Source of the DNA: Limnobacter parvus
GTDB taxonomy: Bacteria; Pseudomonadota; Gammaproteobacteria; Burkholderiales; Burkholderiaceae_B
Length of the DNA: 64,000 bases
Assembly: GCF_024623725.1 (NCBI RefSeq)
Contig: NZ_JANKHG010000018.1
Coordinates: 124,001-188,000, forward strand
Direction of reading: 5' to 3'
Made by a program: the position numbers and the translations under genes. Of this stretch, positions 7,430 to 17,746 are shown in pieces (positions within the stretch are counted from its first letter, which is position 1; each line of letters starts with the position of its first letter). Under the pieces are notes generated by a model. The model was given only the letters and a program-made list of their open reading frames with translations, ran no database searches and was not told the origin of the DNA.

Positions 7430-10400
7430 TCACATCGACCTGCGATACTTCCCACCGACTTCAAACAGCGCCTGCGTAATCTGCCCCAGCGAACACACCC
7501 GCACTGCATCGACCAGGACTTCAAATACATTCCCGCCATCCATGGCAGTTTGCTTCAAGCGGTCCAGCATGGGTCCACTTTCATCCGCATGCCTTTGCTG
7601 AAACTCTGCAAGGCGATCAAGCTGGCTCAACTTCTCTTCCTCAGTGGCGCGCGCCAATTCAAGCGAGTTCAATGAGTCGGAGTTGTCATTCGGGTTGGTG
7701 AAGGTGTTCACTCCCACAATGGGCAAGGTGCCGTCGTGCTTTTGAATTTCATAGTGCATCGACTCTTCTTGAATCTTGCTGCGCTGGTAGCCAGTTTCCA
7801 TGGCGCCCAGCACGCCGCCGCGTTCGCTGATGCGGTCAAGTTCATCCAGCACTGCGTTTTCAACCAGTTCGGTCAGTTCCTCGACTACAAACGCACCTTG
7901 ATTCGGGTTTTCATTTTTGGCCAGGCCCCATTCCTTGTTGATGATCAACTGAATGGCCATGGCACGGCGCACACTTTCCTCGGTCGGGGTGGTTACCGCT
8001 TCGTCATAGGCATTGGTGTGCAGGCTGTTGCAGTGGTCGTAAACTGCAATCAGCGCTTGCAAGGTGGTGCGTATGTCGTTGAATGCAATTTCCTGTGCGT
8101 GCAAACTACGGCCACTGGTTTGAATGTGGTATTTCAGTTTCTGGCTGCGGTCGCTGGCGCCGTATTTGTCGCGCATGGCGATGGCCCAAATGCGGCGTGC
8201 CACACGGCCCAGCACGGTGTATTCCGGGTCCATGCCGTTGGAAAAGAAGAAGCTTAAGTTGGGCGCAAAGTCGTCGATCTTCATGCCGCGCGCCAAATAA
8301 GCTTCCACGAATGTGAAGCCATTGCTTAACGTAAAGGCCAGTTGCGAAATCGGGTTCGCTCCAGCTTCAGCAATGTGATAACCGCTGATCGACACGCTGT
8401 AGAAATTGCGCACTTCATGGTCGATGAAGTACTGCTGAATATCACCCATCACGCGCAAGCTGAATTCAGTCGAGAAGATGCAGGTGTTCTGCCCTTGGTC
8501 TTCTTTCAGAATATCTGCTTGTACGGTGCCGCGTACCGCTTTCAATGTGGCGGCCTTGATATTCGCGTATTCATCGGTATTCGGGGCGCGTTTGTTTTCA
8601 GCCGTGAATTTGTCCACCTGCTGGTCAATCGCGGTGTTCAGGAACATGGCCAGAATGCTGGGTGCCGGGCCGTTGATGGTCATCGACACGCTGGTGCTAG
8701 GCGCGCACAAATCAAAGCCGCTGTACAACACTTTCATGTCGTCTAGCGTGGCTACGCTCACACCACTGGTGCCTACTTTGCCGTAAATGTCGGGGCGCAG
8801 GTCGGGGTCGAAACCGTACAAGGTGACCGAGTCAAACGCGGTCGACAAACGCTTGGCGTCGCTGGCACTGCTCAGCATTTTAAAGCGGCGGTTGGTGCGC
8901 GCAGGGTCGCCTTCACCGGCGAACATGCGGGTGGGGTCTTCGCCCTCGCGCTTCACTGGAAACACACCGGCCGTGAACGGGAAATAACCGGGCAGATTTT
9001 CCAACATCACAAACTTCAGCAAATCGGCGCGGCTGGTGAACTTGGGCAGGCTAACACGATTGATTTTCAAGCCACACAGTGTGGTTACCGTGAGCGGTGC
9101 TTGCAGGGCCTTTCCACGCACCTCGTAGGTCAGCGTGTCGCCTTGGTAGCCCTCCGCCAGTTTGGAATAATCTTTCATGGCTTTTTGAGCAGCCATGCTG
9201 ATCCGGGTTTGGGTCCACTCCACAATGTCGCCCAATGCTTCAACAGCCTTGGTTTTGTCGGGCTTGTGTTCCAGCATCAAGGCTTGCGCACGTTCCATGC
9301 ATTCCAGGTCGTACACGGCGGCCACGTCTTTCTGCACCTGCGCTTTGTAGCTGCGCACAGCCTGCGCAATTTCAGCCAAGTAGCGCACGCGCTCGGAAGG
9401 CACCACCGCCTTCATGGTGGTGGAGTGTTTGGTGTCGATGGCCTTAAACAGATCTTTGGAAGGCTTGGCAATCGGCATGGCGGCGCGCAGTGCTTTGTAC
9501 AGGGCACTAACGCCATCGTCGTTAAAGCGGCTGGCCAGCGTGCCGTAAACGGGCATGGTGTCGGGCATGCTGGTAAACGCCATGCGGTTGCGTTGCACCT
9601 GTTTGCACACATCGCGCAGGGCGTCGAGTGCGCCTTTGCGGTCGAATTTGTTCACCGCCACAAAATCAGCGAAATCCAGCATGTCGATTTTTTCAAGCTG
9701 ACTGGCTGCGCCGTATTCAGGCGTCATCACATACAGGCTGAAATCCACATGCGGCACAATTGCTGCGTCGCCCTGGCCAATACCCGGGGTTTCAATCAGC
9801 ACCACATCAAAGCCGGTGGCACGGCACAGCGCAATAATATCAGGCAAGGTGGCGGGCACTTCCTGCGCGGAATCACGGGTGGCCAGTGAACGCATAAACA
9901 CTTTGGGGCCATTGCCTGCCCAGGGGCCAATGGCATTCATTCGAATGCGGTCGCCCAACAAGGCACCACCGGTTTTGCGGCGCGATGGGTCAACGCACAC
10001 CACGCCAATTGTCAAGTCATCGCCATGGTCCATGCGCAGGCGGCGAATCAATTCATCGGTGAGGCTGGATTTGCCCGCACCGCCCGTGCCAGTAATGCCC
10101 AGCACCGGGGTTTTGCTGGCTTGGGCTAGCGTGCGGATTGCTTCCAGGTCAGCAGCAGGCACTTCATCGCGTTCAAGGCGGGTAATCAGCTGGGTCAACA
10201 GCGGCCAATTGCTGGCCAGCGCTTTGATGCCTTCAGGCGTGCACGCAACTTCAGCCTTTTTACGCGCGTCGCGCACTTGCGCTGCGCGGGCAATCATGTC
10301 GCCAATCATGCCTTCCAGGCCCATTTTCTGTCCATCTTGCGGGCTGTAAATACGATTTACACCATAGGCTTGAAGGGCTTCAATTTCAGAAGGAAGAATG

Positions 10401-10732
10401 ACACCACCACCACCGCCAAACACTTGAATGTGGCCTGCGTGTTGAGCTTTCAGCTCATCGACCATGTACTTGAAAAATTCATTGTGGCCACCTTGGTAAG
10501 AACTAACGGCCAAACCATCGGCATCTTCCTGAATGGCGGCATCGACCAGTTCCTGCACAGATCGGTTGTGCCCCAGATGAATGACTTCAGCACCCTGACT
10601 TTGCAACAAACGGCGAATCATATTGATTGCGGCGTCGTGCCCGTCGAACAGCGACGACCCGGTTACGAACCGCAGGGGCGTGCTTTTGGTGTCAGAGAGG
10701 GGTTTCCCCACCTCGCCGGTGCTGCTCTTCAT
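7430..10732 (-). CDS. icmF: Fused isobutyryl-CoA mutase IcmF (B12-dependent)
   Basis: An 1100-residue adenosylcobalamin enzyme that interconverts isobutyryl-CoA and n-butyryl-CoA (and related acyl-CoAs). Domains in order: cobalamin-binding Rossmann domain (about 20-150; FDGHDAAINMIRR, SSYQGGHNEFF and FGGGGGVI), a MeaB-type G-protein chaperone domain (about 200-420; Walker A GITGTGGAGKSS, NKFD base motif), a linker, and the substrate-binding TIM-barrel domain (about 560-1100; TAGVFPVKREGEDPTRMFAGEG is characteristic). All three parts appear intact. This is the metabolic mutase and is unrelated to the type VI protein also called IcmF. Its 5-prime end overlaps the DUF4212 gene by 41 bp. It probably serves branched-chain acid catabolism, in keeping with several acyl-CoA enzymes elsewhere in the window. 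Confidence 0.96.
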   Translation of the reverse strand: MKSSTGEVGKPLSDTKSTPLRFVTGSSLFDGHDAAINMIRRLLQSQGAEVIHLGHNRSVQELVDAAIQEDADGLAVSSYQGGHNEFFKYMVDELKAQHAGHIQVFGGGGGVILPSEIEALQAYGVNRIYSPQDGQKMGLEGMIGDMIARAAQVRDARKKAEVACTPEGIKALASNWPLLTQLITRLERDEVPAADLEAIRTLAQASKTPVLGITGTGGAGKSSLTDELIRRLRMDHGDDLTIGVVCVDPSRRKTGGALLGDRIRMNAIGPWAGNGPKVFMRSLATRDSAQEVPATLPDIIALCRATGFDVVLIETPGIGQGDAAIVPHVDFSLYVMTPEYGAASQLEKIDMLDFADFVAVNKFDRKGALDALRDVCKQVQRNRMAFTSMPDTMPVYGTLASRFNDDGVSALYKALRAAMPIAKPSKDLFKAIDTKHSTTMKAVVPSERVRYLAEIAQAVRSYKAQVQKDVAAVYDLECMERAQALMLEHKPDKTKAVEALGDIVEWTQTRISMAAQKAMKDYSKLAEGYQGDTLTYEVRGKALQAPLTVTTLCGLKINRVSLPKFTSRADLLKFVMLENLPGYFPFTAGVFPVKREGEDPTRMFAGEGDPARTNRRFKMLSSASDAKRLSTAFDSVTLYGFDPDLRPDIYGKVGTSGVSVATLDDMKVLYSGFDLCAPSTSVSMTINGPAPSILAMFLNTAIDQQVDKFTAENKRAPNTDEYANIKAATLKAVRGTVQADILKEDQGQNTCIFSTEFSLRVMGDIQQYFIDHEVRNFYSVSISGYHIAEAGANPISQLAFTLSNGFTFVEAYLARGMKIDDFAPNLSFFFSNGMDPEYTVLGRVARRIWAIAMRDKYGASDRSQKLKYHIQTSGRSLHAQEIAFNDIRTTLQALIAVYDHCNSLHTNAYDEAVTTPTEESVRRAMAIQLIINKEWGLAKNENPNQGAFVVEELTELVENAVLDELDRISERGGVLGAMETGYQRSKIQEESMHYEIQKHDGTLPIVGVNTFTNPNDNSDSLNSLELARATEEEKLSQLDRLAEFQQRHADESGPMLDRLKQTAMDGGNVFEVLVDAVRVCSLGQITQALFEVGGKYRRSM

Positions 10733-11021
10733 GTCTGTCTCCTGGTAGGTTGCGGTTGTTTTCCACCGCTCGTTTGAATTCCGATTCTAACCTATCCAGG
10801 CGCCATGCATAGCATGCAACCAAACCCAAAAAGCTTAAAAGAAGAACACTGGAGATCAGCCAATACGTCAGCGGCACGCCATACACCGTGATGCCAAGCC
10901 GGGGAACAAACAGAACAACAATCAGAATCAGCGCAATCCAGACCACCAACAAACGCCCGGTAATTCGCTTAACCTGCTGCCAGTAATCCTTTTCAAGGGG
11001 TGTGGGTGGCGGGCTTTGCAT
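10692..11021 (-). CDS. DUF4212 small membrane protein (symporter small-subunit type)
   Basis: A 109-residue protein with two predicted membrane helices (about 22-42 and 53-72). The pattern YWQQVKRITGRLLVVWIAL, then YGVPLTYWLISSVLLLSFLGLVACYAWRLDRLESEF matches DUF4212, usually annotated as the small subunit of a sodium:solute symporter and normally encoded beside the large subunit. No symporter gene is adjacent here. The C-terminal tail after LESEF is longer than expected and its coding sequence overlaps the start of icmF by 41 bp. It is six bases downstream of metW, so it may be read in the metX-metW transcript. Confidence 0.7.
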   Translation of the reverse strand: MQSPPPTPLEKDYWQQVKRITGRLLVVWIALILIVVLFVPRLGITVYGVPLTYWLISSVLLLSFLGLVACYAWRLDRLESEFKRAVENNRNLPGDRHEEQHRRGGETPL

Positions 11022-11027
11022 GATGCG

Positions 11028-11669
11028 CTACACAGCGAATTTTGGCTTGAAGCGATACACCGCCAGCGTACTGCGCAAATTGCCCAAAAATTCGACTGGT
11101 TCGCCATGCAAAAATAATTGCTTGCCCAGCACTTTATGTCCGATTTGAGCAACCAGCACTTCGAAGTCTTTGGGGGTGCACAGGTGAATGTTGGGCGTGT
11201 TGTACCACTGGTAGGGCATTTGTTTCGATACTGGCATGCGACCCCAAGCAATAGACCACACATGGTACCAATGACCAAAGTTGGGAAAGCTTACAATGCC
11301 CTCTTTGCCCACCCGCGCGATTTCTTTCAGAATGCGCTCGGTGTTGTGCATCGCCTGCAATGTTTGCGACAAGATAACCACGTCAAATGCATGATCTTCG
11401 AACATGGCCAGGCCTTTTTCAAGATCTTGCTGAATCACGTTGATGCCATTTGCCACACTGCGCTGCACGTTGGTGTCGTCAATTTCCACGCCGTAACCTG
11501 TGGCATTTCGAGTTTTCATCAAGCGCGCCAGAAACGAGCCATCACCACAGCCCAAATCAAGCACACGTGCACCCATGGGCACCCAACTTTCAATCAAATC
11601 CAGATCTGCCCTGGGTACCACAATGGGCAAGGGCTGTACGTCTTGTCGAACCGCGTGCAGGGTTTTCAT
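11028..11669 (-). CDS. metW: Methionine biosynthesis protein MetW
   Basis: A 213-residue class I SAM-dependent methyltransferase-like protein. The SAM-binding motif I is [15 protein letters not shown] (about residues 36-50), followed by the acidic motif GVEID and the family signature [10 protein letters not shown] with [15 protein letters not shown]. MetW proteins are encoded with MetX and are needed for, or stimulate, MetX-dependent homoserine acylation in several proteobacteria. Its ATGA start overlaps the metX stop by 4 bp, so the two are translationally coupled. Confidence 0.93.
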   Translation of the reverse strand: MKTLHAVRQDVQPLPIVVPRADLDLIESWVPMGARVLDLGCGDGSFLARLMKTRNATGYGVEIDDTNVQRSVANGINVIQQDLEKGLAMFEDHAFDVVILSQTLQAMHNTERILKEIARVGKEGIVSFPNFGHWYHVWSIAWGRMPVSKQMPYQWYNTPNIHLCTPKDFEVLVAQIGHKVLGKQLFLHGEPVEFLGNLRSTLAVYRFKPKFAV

Positions 11670-12862
11670 GCAAGCTCCTTGGCAATGCGCTCAAAGTAGC
11701 CACGCACTACATTGTGGTAGCGCTCGTCAGTCAGCAAAAACGCATCATGACCATGCGGCGCATCGATTTCAGCATAGGTTACATCGCGCTGGTTGGCCAT
11801 CAGCGCTTCTACAATTTCGCGGGTACGCTCCGGGGCAAAGCGCCAGTCGGTGGTGAAGCTGACCAGCAAGAATTTTGCCTTTGCGGCTTCCAGCGCCTTG
11901 GCCAAATCGCCACCCGTGTGGCGGGCAGGGTCAAAGTAATCTAGCGCTTTGGTAATCAGCAAATAGGTGTTGGCATCAAAATAATCTGCAAACTTGTCGC
12001 CTTGGTAACGCAGGTAACTTTCCACCTGAAAGTCAACACCCAGCCCGTAGTTGTAGTCGCCGTTGCGCAGCGTGCGACCGAATTTCTCGGCCATGTCATC
12101 ACCACTTAAGTAGGTAATGTGGCCAATCATTCTGGCCAAACGCAAACCGCGCTTGGGCACCACACCATGCTCGTAATAGTTGCCCCCATGAAAATCCGGG
12201 TCTGTCACAATGGCTTGGCGGGCTACTTCGTTAAAGGCAATGTTCTGTGCGCTCAACTTGGGCGTGGAAGCCACAACCATGCAGTGGCCCACGCGGTCTG
12301 GGTAACTCAAGCTCCATTGCAGGGCTTGCATGCCACCCAGGCTTCCGCCCATGACCGCGGCAAACTTCTGAATACCGAAGTGGTCTGCCAGGCGAACCTG
12401 CGCATTCACCCAGTCTTGGACAGTCACAAACGGGAAGTCGGCACCGTAAGGCTTGCCAGTTAACGGGTTGGTGCTGCTGGGGCCGGTTGACCCAAAACAC
12501 GAACCCAGATTGTTCACGCCAATGACGAAAAACTGGTTGGTGTCCAAGGGCTTGCCCGGGCCCACCATGTTGTCCCACCAGCCTTCGCTTTTCTCTTGCC
12601 CTTCATAAAGGCCAGCCACATGGTGAGAGGCATTCAGTGCGTGGCACACCAACACGGCATTGCTTTTATCGGCATTCAGCGCACCATAAGTTTCAACCAT
12701 CAGCGAATAGCTGGGCAGGGTTTTGCCGCACTCGAGCAACAGCGGTGCAGTGAACTCAATAAGTTCGGGCTTTACAAAGCCCACAGACTGGTTGGCAGAC
12801 ACAATTCGGCTTTTCTTTTGTTGGTTGATTGGTTCTTGCAAGCTTTTGAGTATAAATCCCAA
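11666..12862 (-). CDS. metX: Homoserine O-acyltransferase MetX
   Basis: Alpha/beta-hydrolase-fold enzyme that acylates homoserine in the first committed step of methionine synthesis. The nucleophile elbow is [13 protein letters not shown] (Ser about 160), the acid Asp lies in SFTTDWRF and the His in [28 protein letters not shown] and [15 protein letters not shown] are typical family blocks. The first ~25 residues ([17 protein letters not shown]) are poorly conserved in such proteins, so a GTG start near VSANQSVGF is possible. Many beta-proteobacterial MetX enzymes prefer succinyl-CoA, so the acyl donor is left open. Coupled to metW. Confidence 0.94.
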   Translation of the reverse strand: MGFILKSLQEPINQQKKSRIVSANQSVGFVKPELIEFTAPLLLECGKTLPSYSLMVETYGALNADKSNAVLVCHALNASHHVAGLYEGQEKSEGWWDNMVGPGKPLDTNQFFVIGVNNLGSCFGSTGPSSTNPLTGKPYGADFPFVTVQDWVNAQVRLADHFGIQKFAAVMGGSLGGMQALQWSLSYPDRVGHCMVVASTPKLSAQNIAFNEVARQAIVTDPDFHGGNYYEHGVVPKRGLRLARMIGHITYLSGDDMAEKFGRTLRNGDYNYGLGVDFQVESYLRYQGDKFADYFDANTYLLITKALDYFDPARHTGGDLAKALEAAKAKFLLVSFTTDWRFAPERTREIVEALMANQRDVTYAEIDAPHGHDAFLLTDERYHNVVRGYFERIAKELA

Positions 12863-12911
12863 AGGGGTCTGCGAAAGCAGTGCAACTGCGGGTCGGCGTT
12901 CAAACAGGCCA

Positions 12912-14663
12912 TTAGTCTTTGTGCAGTTCTCGCATCAGTGCGTCAATTTTATCAATGTCGAATGTGCGGGTTATTTTCTTGACCTGTTTTTGAATGGCTT
13001 CAAAATCAGTTTTCAAAAGCAGTTCTTTCACATCCAGCAACTGCGAGGGGTGCATTGAATATTGAGTCAAACCCATTCCCAACAACAAACGCGTCAGGCG
13101 AATGTCGCCCGCCATTTCACCACACACACTGACAGGTACATCGGCTTTTGCAGCACTGGTAATTACTTCGTGAACCAAACGCAGCACGGCGGGGTGCAAC
13201 GGGTCGTAAAGATGAGCGACTTGATGATCCACCCGATCAACGGCCAAAGTGTATTGAATCAAGTCATTCGTGCCGATTGACACAAAATCCAGGTAATTTA
13301 GAAAATGCGGCAGGCTAAGCGCGGCTGCGGGCACTTCAATCATGCCGCCGATTGGTACGGCCTGGTTGGCTTGAAAACGGCGTTCCTGCAACTGTTCGCG
13401 TGCCATGTCGATGTAAGCCAGCGCTTGTTTGGTTTCCCGAATATTGGTCAGCATCGGCAACAATATCTTGACTGGCCCGTACTTGGCTGCGCGCAGCAAA
13501 GCGCGAATCTGCGTAAGAAAAATCGCGGGCTCGGAAAGGCTGAAGCGGATAGAACGTAAGCCAAGAGCCGAGGTACTTGAAACCGGTGGCGCACTGCTGT
13601 TCACCCCGTCAAACTGCAGTGTTTTGTCAGCACCCAGATCAAGGGTGCGCACTGTGACCGGCTTGCCTTTCATGGCCTTGATCACCTTGCGGTAAGCCTC
13701 AAACTGCTCGTCCTCTGATGGCCATTCCTTGCGGTTCATAAACAGGAATTCGGAACGAAACAGACCCACGCCATCTGCGCCAGCATCGACCACGCCTTTG
13801 ATGTCTTCGGGCAATTCAATGTTGGCCATTAACTCCACACGCCGTCCGCATTGGGTGCGTGCTTCGGTGGTAATCAGCCGCTTCAACCGCTGGCGCGAAA
13901 GCGCCAATATGGCTTGCTTGCGCTGGTACTCCTCGACCACAATGGCCGCTGGGTCCAGAAACACGGCGCCAATTTTGCCGTCAACCACGACCAGGTCGCC
14001 GTTGTGCACAAACTCCAGCGCGCGCGGCACGCCGACCACAGCTGGAATGCCCAAACTGCGCGCCACGATGGCAGTGTGTGAAGTGGCACCACCGAGCTCA
14101 GTGACGAATGCGCCAACACGGCGACCTTTCAACTGCACCATGTCGGCCGGGGAAATGTCGTGCGCAACAATCAGCCAAGGGTCTTCGTTCTCACCCTCTG
14201 GCGGCAATGGCAGTGCGGTTGCGTGGCCACGCAACGATTTCAAAACCCGCTCGACAACCTGCCGCACATCGCTGTTGCGCTCTCGGAAGTAGTCGTCTTC
14301 AATGGCTGAGAATTGTTCCAGCAGCACTTCCATCTGCTCAATCAATGCCCATTCGGCGTTGATCAACTTGCTTTGAATCAGATTCTTCGGTTCTTCCGAC
14401 AAAATTGGATCGGCAAGAATCAGGCTGTGCAAATTCAGGAAGGCATCAAATTCAGCGGGGGAATCTGCGGCAATCTGGCTGCGAATTTCAACCAGTTCAT
14501 CGGCCACGCGCTTTATGGCGTTGTCGAATCGTTTTTTCTCGAAGCGCACCGATTTTTTCTCGATGCGATTGCGGGGAATGTCCCGCATGGCGGTGTCCCA
14601 GACCAGGGCACGGCTAACCGCAATGCCTCGGGATACCGCAATGCCATGCAGGGCCAGAGTCAT
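12912..14663 (-). CDS. ptsI: PTS enzyme I (phosphoenolpyruvate-protein phosphotransferase)
   Basis: A 583-residue enzyme I that takes phosphate from PEP and passes it to HPr. The N-terminal HPr-binding helical domain is followed by the swivelling domain with the phospho-histidine in [21 protein letters not shown] (about His190) and the PEP-binding barrel with [41 protein letters not shown] and the active cysteine motif [10 protein letters not shown]. It is the last gene of an operon that starts at gshA and lies 3 bp after ptsH. No sugar permease is nearby, so the chain EI-HPr-EIIA is probably regulatory, as in other beta-proteobacteria. Confidence 0.97.
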   Translation of the reverse strand: MTLALHGIAVSRGIAVSRALVWDTAMRDIPRNRIEKKSVRFEKKRFDNAIKRVADELVEIRSQIAADSPAEFDAFLNLHSLILADPILSEEPKNLIQSKLINAEWALIEQMEVLLEQFSAIEDDYFRERNSDVRQVVERVLKSLRGHATALPLPPEGENEDPWLIVAHDISPADMVQLKGRRVGAFVTELGGATSHTAIVARSLGIPAVVGVPRALEFVHNGDLVVVDGKIGAVFLDPAAIVVEEYQRKQAILALSRQRLKRLITTEARTQCGRRVELMANIELPEDIKGVVDAGADGVGLFRSEFLFMNRKEWPSEDEQFEAYRKVIKAMKGKPVTVRTLDLGADKTLQFDGVNSSAPPVSSTSALGLRSIRFSLSEPAIFLTQIRALLRAAKYGPVKILLPMLTNIRETKQALAYIDMAREQLQERRFQANQAVPIGGMIEVPAAALSLPHFLNYLDFVSIGTNDLIQYTLAVDRVDHQVAHLYDPLHPAVLRLVHEVITSAAKADVPVSVCGEMAGDIRLTRLLLGMGLTQYSMHPSQLLDVKELLLKTDFEAIQKQVKKITRTFDIDKIDALMRELHKD

Positions 14664-14666
14664 GGT

Positions 14667-14936
14667 TTACTCGCCTTCGCCGAATTTGTCGTCGATCAGG
14701 GCAACCAAGGCAGCAATGGCTTCTGCTTCATCGCTGCCTTCCGCTTCCAGTACCACTTCATGGCCCTTGCCTGCAGCAAGCATCATGACACCCATGATAC
14801 TTTTCGCATTCACGCGGCGGCCGCCTTTGGCAATCCACACTTCTGACTGAAACCGGCTTGCGGTTTGAGTCAGTTTGACAGACGCGCGGGCGTGCAAGCC
14901 CAGTTTATTGCTGATGGTGATTTCTTGCTGAATCAT
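14667..14936 (-). CDS. ptsH: HPr phosphocarrier protein
   Basis: An 89-residue HPr. His15 sits in NKLGLHARASVKL and the regulatory Ser46 in NAKSIMGVMML, a good match to the HPr kinase target, so ATP-dependent phosphorylation is possible. I choose the ATG at MIQQEITIS because it puts His and Ser at positions 15 and 46; an upstream ATG would add 15 residues without homology. With this start the gene overlaps the 3-prime end of the EIIA gene by 32 bp. Confidence 0.94.
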   Translation of the reverse strand: MIQQEITISNKLGLHARASVKLTQTASRFQSEVWIAKGGRRVNAKSIMGVMMLAAGKGHEVVLEAEGSDEAEAIAALVALIDDKFGEGE

Positions 14937-15372
14937 CGTTTTTTGCCGGGTTAAAGGTTTGACGTTGAGGCGCAGTGGCACCGGTACTTACAATGCCGTT
15001 TCGGCCACCCATGACCAAACGTTCGGCCACTTCATTGATGGGCAGGTCACGAAACCCAAGCGCACGAAGCACCATGGGTAGGTTGCAACCCGACACCAGT
15101 ACGGATGGCAGCTTAAGCGATTCCACACCCGCACGCACTGCCGCATTCGAGGGGGTTGCCCCGAAAAGATCGGTTAAAAACACCACACCCGTGCCTGCCT
15201 GTACTTCATGTGCTGCGCTTTGAATGCGCTGCACGGTGTGGTCAATTTCTTCGTTGGCGGGCACGTCAACGACCGCAAAGCCCTCGGGCATCGAGCCCAT
15301 CACATGCTGAACGCATTGGCGAATTGCATCACCCAAGGGTGCGTGGGTTACCAATACCAGGCCCAACATCAA
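14905..15372 (-). CDS. PTS EIIA component, mannose family
   Basis: A 155-residue EIIA of the mannose (PTS-EIIA type 4) family. The phosphorylated histidine is in LVLVTHAPLGDA (about His10), and FLTDLFGATPSNAA is the family core. The C-terminal ~30 residues (after GGRNGIVSTGA) look unstructured and are encoded in part by the sequence overlapping ptsH. With EI and HPr and no EIIB/EIIC, it resembles the incomplete PTS of beta-proteobacteria that regulates rather than imports sugars. It overlaps gshB by 4 bp. Confidence 0.92.
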   Translation of the reverse strand: MMLGLVLVTHAPLGDAIRQCVQHVMGSMPEGFAVVDVPANEEIDHTVQRIQSAAHEVQAGTGVVFLTDLFGATPSNAAVRAGVESLKLPSVLVSGCNLPMVLRALGFRDLPINEVAERLVMGGRNGIVSTGATAPQRQTFNPAKNDDSARNHHQQ

Positions 15373-16331
15373 GCGGTCTCCTGCAATGCTGCTTCAACGG
15401 CTTGAACGAACAGGTCGGCCACAGGGCAACCGGTTTGGTCCATGATTTCACGGAAACAGGTGGGGCTGGTGACATTCACTTCGGTCAAATTTTCTCCAAT
15501 AATGTCCAGCCCAACCAACAACAGGCCCCGGCTTTTCAGTTCCGGGCCAAGCGTTCTGGCAATGTGCCAATCGCTTTCGCTCAAGGGTTGGGCCCGGCCT
15601 GTGCCGCCTGCAGCCAGGTTGCCGCGGTGCTCGCCTTCTTTGGGTAAGCGGGCCAGGCAAAATGGAACCGGTTCGCCGTTGATCAACAGCACACGTTTGT
15701 CGCCGTCCACAATTTCAGGAATGTAACGTTGAACCATTGCCGTTTTCCGCCCGTAGTCGGTCAATGTTTCAAGAATAACGCCCACATTCTGGTCGCCTTT
15801 CTTCAGGCGAAATATCGAAGTGCCGCCCATGCCGTCCAGCGGTTTGGCAATGGCATCGGGGTAATGGTCCAGAAAACTGCGAAGCTGCGCGGCATTGCGC
15901 GACACCACAGTGGGCACCACGAACTGTTCAAACTGCGCAATGGTGAATTTTTCGTTGTGATCGCGAATGGCACGCGGGCTGTTGAACACGCGCGCGCCTT
16001 CACGCTCCGCTTGCTCCAGCAACCAGGTGGCTGTGACGAATTCCGCGTCAAAAGGTGGGTCTTTGCGCATGATGATGGCGTCCAGGTCTTTCAACGCCAC
16101 TTCCTCACGCCCCACTTCGCTGTACCAAGCGGTGTTGGCCCGATCAATTGAAATCCACACCACCTGCGCATGAACACCTGCACCGCTGGCCCAATGCATG
16201 GTGCCATCTTCAATCACGCCGACTTTCCAGCCGCGCGACTGGGCCGATTCCATCATCGCAATCGATGAATCTTTTTTCGGGTTCAAGCTGCTCAGCGGGT
16301 CGACCACGCAAATGAAGTTGCGGCTACTCAT
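15369..16331 (-). CDS. gshB: Glutathione synthetase
   Basis: A 320-residue ATP-grasp ligase that joins glycine to gamma-glutamylcysteine. Diagnostic blocks: DPLSSLNPKKDSSIAMM at the N-terminus, MRKDPPFD (about 88-95), NSPRAIRDHNEK, AKPLDGMGGTSIFRL (ATP-binding loop) and GLDIIGENLTEVNVTSPTC at the C-terminus. It overlaps both neighbours by 4 bp (gshA upstream, EIIA downstream), so synthesis is tightly coupled. This gshA-gshB-EIIA-HPr-EI order is conserved in many beta-proteobacteria. Confidence 0.97.
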   Translation of the reverse strand: MSSRNFICVVDPLSSLNPKKDSSIAMMESAQSRGWKVGVIEDGTMHWASGAGVHAQVVWISIDRANTAWYSEVGREEVALKDLDAIIMRKDPPFDAEFVTATWLLEQAEREGARVFNSPRAIRDHNEKFTIAQFEQFVVPTVVSRNAAQLRSFLDHYPDAIAKPLDGMGGTSIFRLKKGDQNVGVILETLTDYGRKTAMVQRYIPEIVDGDKRVLLINGEPVPFCLARLPKEGEHRGNLAAGGTGRAQPLSESDWHIARTLGPELKSRGLLLVGLDIIGENLTEVNVTSPTCFREIMDQTGCPVADLFVQAVEAALQETA

Positions 16332-17617
16332 GCGGCCAATTCCACACTGGCTGTGGCTTCAAGTTCTTGGGAAGCAGCCAACGCCGCCAAACGACCGATT
16401 ACGCCGTAGGCATAGAAGCGGTTCACTGCGGCATCAGGGCGATCGCTGCAGTCGGGTGTGTTGCAGGGTGTCTCGAACGCCAAGGGTACAAAGTGCATAC
16501 CTGGCGCATTTAGGTTTTCGTCGCGGCCACGGCCAGTGTGTACGCGGTAAAAACCGCCAACCACATAGCGGTCAATCATGTAGACCACCGGTTCAGCCAC
16601 CGCGTCTTCAATGCTTTCGAAAGTGTGCACACCCTCTTGAATAATGACATCTGATACTTGCAGGCCTTCCTTCACCACTGACATCTTGTTGCGTTGCTTG
16701 CGGTTCAAACCCACCACTTCAGATGCATCTTTCACCGTCATGATGCCCATACCATAGGTACCAGCATCGGCTTTCACCACCACATAGGGTTGTTCGTCTA
16801 TGCCGTACTCGGCATATTTGATGCGGGTTTTGACCAGCACCTCGTCCACTGCTTGCGCCAAGGCTTCCTCGCCCACGCGTTCCTGAAAATTCAGCTGATT
16901 GCGGTGTGTGAAATACGGATTGATTAGCCAGGGATCAATTTCCAGCATTTCAGAAAAGGCTTCCACCACAGAATCGTAGGCTTTGAAGTGCGTACTTTTT
17001 CGACGTGTAGCCCAGCCGGCATGCAGTGGTGGCAGCAGGATTTGGTCTTTAATGCCCTGCAAAATTGGCGGTACGCCCGCCGACAAGTCATTGTTCAGCA
17101 ACACTGCGCAAGGTTCCAGCCCTTCAACACCCACTCGCTTGCCGAATCGCTTCAACGGTTCCAGCACAATGTGCTGCCCATCGGGCAAATCGAAACGGGT
17201 GGGTTCGGTAATTTCTGGCGACACTGAGCCCAAGCGAATGTCCAGGCCGGTCTGCTTCAGAATGGCCGCCAAACGGGCGACATTGCTGAGATAAAACGTG
17301 TTGCGTGTGTGATTTTCCGGCACCAAGACCATGCTTCGCGCTTCGGGGCAGATTTTTTCAATTGCGCTCATGGCGGCCTGAATGGCCAGCGGCATCATGT
17401 CGGGCGCCAGGTTGTTAAAGCCACCGGGGAACAGATTGGTGTCGACAGGCGCCAGCTTGAACCCCGCGTTCCGTACATCGACCGAGGTATAAAACGGGGG
17501 GATGTTCTCGTTCCAAGCCATGCGAAACCAACGCTCGATCTCGGTGGTTTTGTCGAGCATTCGTTTTTCAAGGTCCAATAGAGGACCAGTTAAAGCTGTA
17601 ATTAGATGTGGAACCAT
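16328..17617 (-). CDS. gshA: Glutamate-cysteine ligase (proteobacterial GshA, PF08886 type)
   Basis: First enzyme of glutathione synthesis. It belongs to the family first annotated from acidithiobacilli and common in beta-proteobacteria, not to the E. coli GshA family. Blocks recognised: FYTSVDVRNAGFKLAPVDTN, LVPENHTRNTFYLSNV, LLNNDLSAGVPPIL, VVKADAGTYGMGIMTV (ATP-grasp-like loop) and YMIDRYVVGGFYRVH. I use the ATG before VPHLITALTG with an AGAGA upstream; in-frame ATGs at 17623 and 17674 would add 2 or 19 residues of low family similarity. First gene of the gsh-pts operon. Its promoter should lie in 17618-17740. Confidence 0.93.
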   Translation of the reverse strand: MVPHLITALTGPLLDLEKRMLDKTTEIERWFRMAWNENIPPFYTSVDVRNAGFKLAPVDTNLFPGGFNNLAPDMMPLAIQAAMSAIEKICPEARSMVLVPENHTRNTFYLSNVARLAAILKQTGLDIRLGSVSPEITEPTRFDLPDGQHIVLEPLKRFGKRVGVEGLEPCAVLLNNDLSAGVPPILQGIKDQILLPPLHAGWATRRKSTHFKAYDSVVEAFSEMLEIDPWLINPYFTHRNQLNFQERVGEEALAQAVDEVLVKTRIKYAEYGIDEQPYVVVKADAGTYGMGIMTVKDASEVVGLNRKQRNKMSVVKEGLQVSDVIIQEGVHTFESIEDAVAEPVVYMIDRYVVGGFYRVHTGRGRDENLNAPGMHFVPLAFETPCNTPDCSDRPDAAVNRFYAYGVIGRLAALAASQELEATASVELAA

Positions 17618-17746
17618 CAACATTCTCTGGGTAAGACACTTCGCCAAGTGTAATCCAAAACGCTGCACTGCCACATTGGGGAGGGGAAATCGGGCGTGAA
17701 GGCGGGGGTGGGTATTTACGGAGGGTGTTGGGGGGTTAGGGGGATT

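Noticed and set aside
9101-9889. Long open frame on the plus strand inside icmF
   Set aside because: It lies antisense within a well-supported gene, is His-rich from reverse reading of common codons, and has no recognisable domain.
7430-10732. IcmF as a type VI secretion component
   Set aside because: The protein is the adenosylcobalamin-dependent fused mutase; the shared name is a coincidence and no T6SS gene is in the window.
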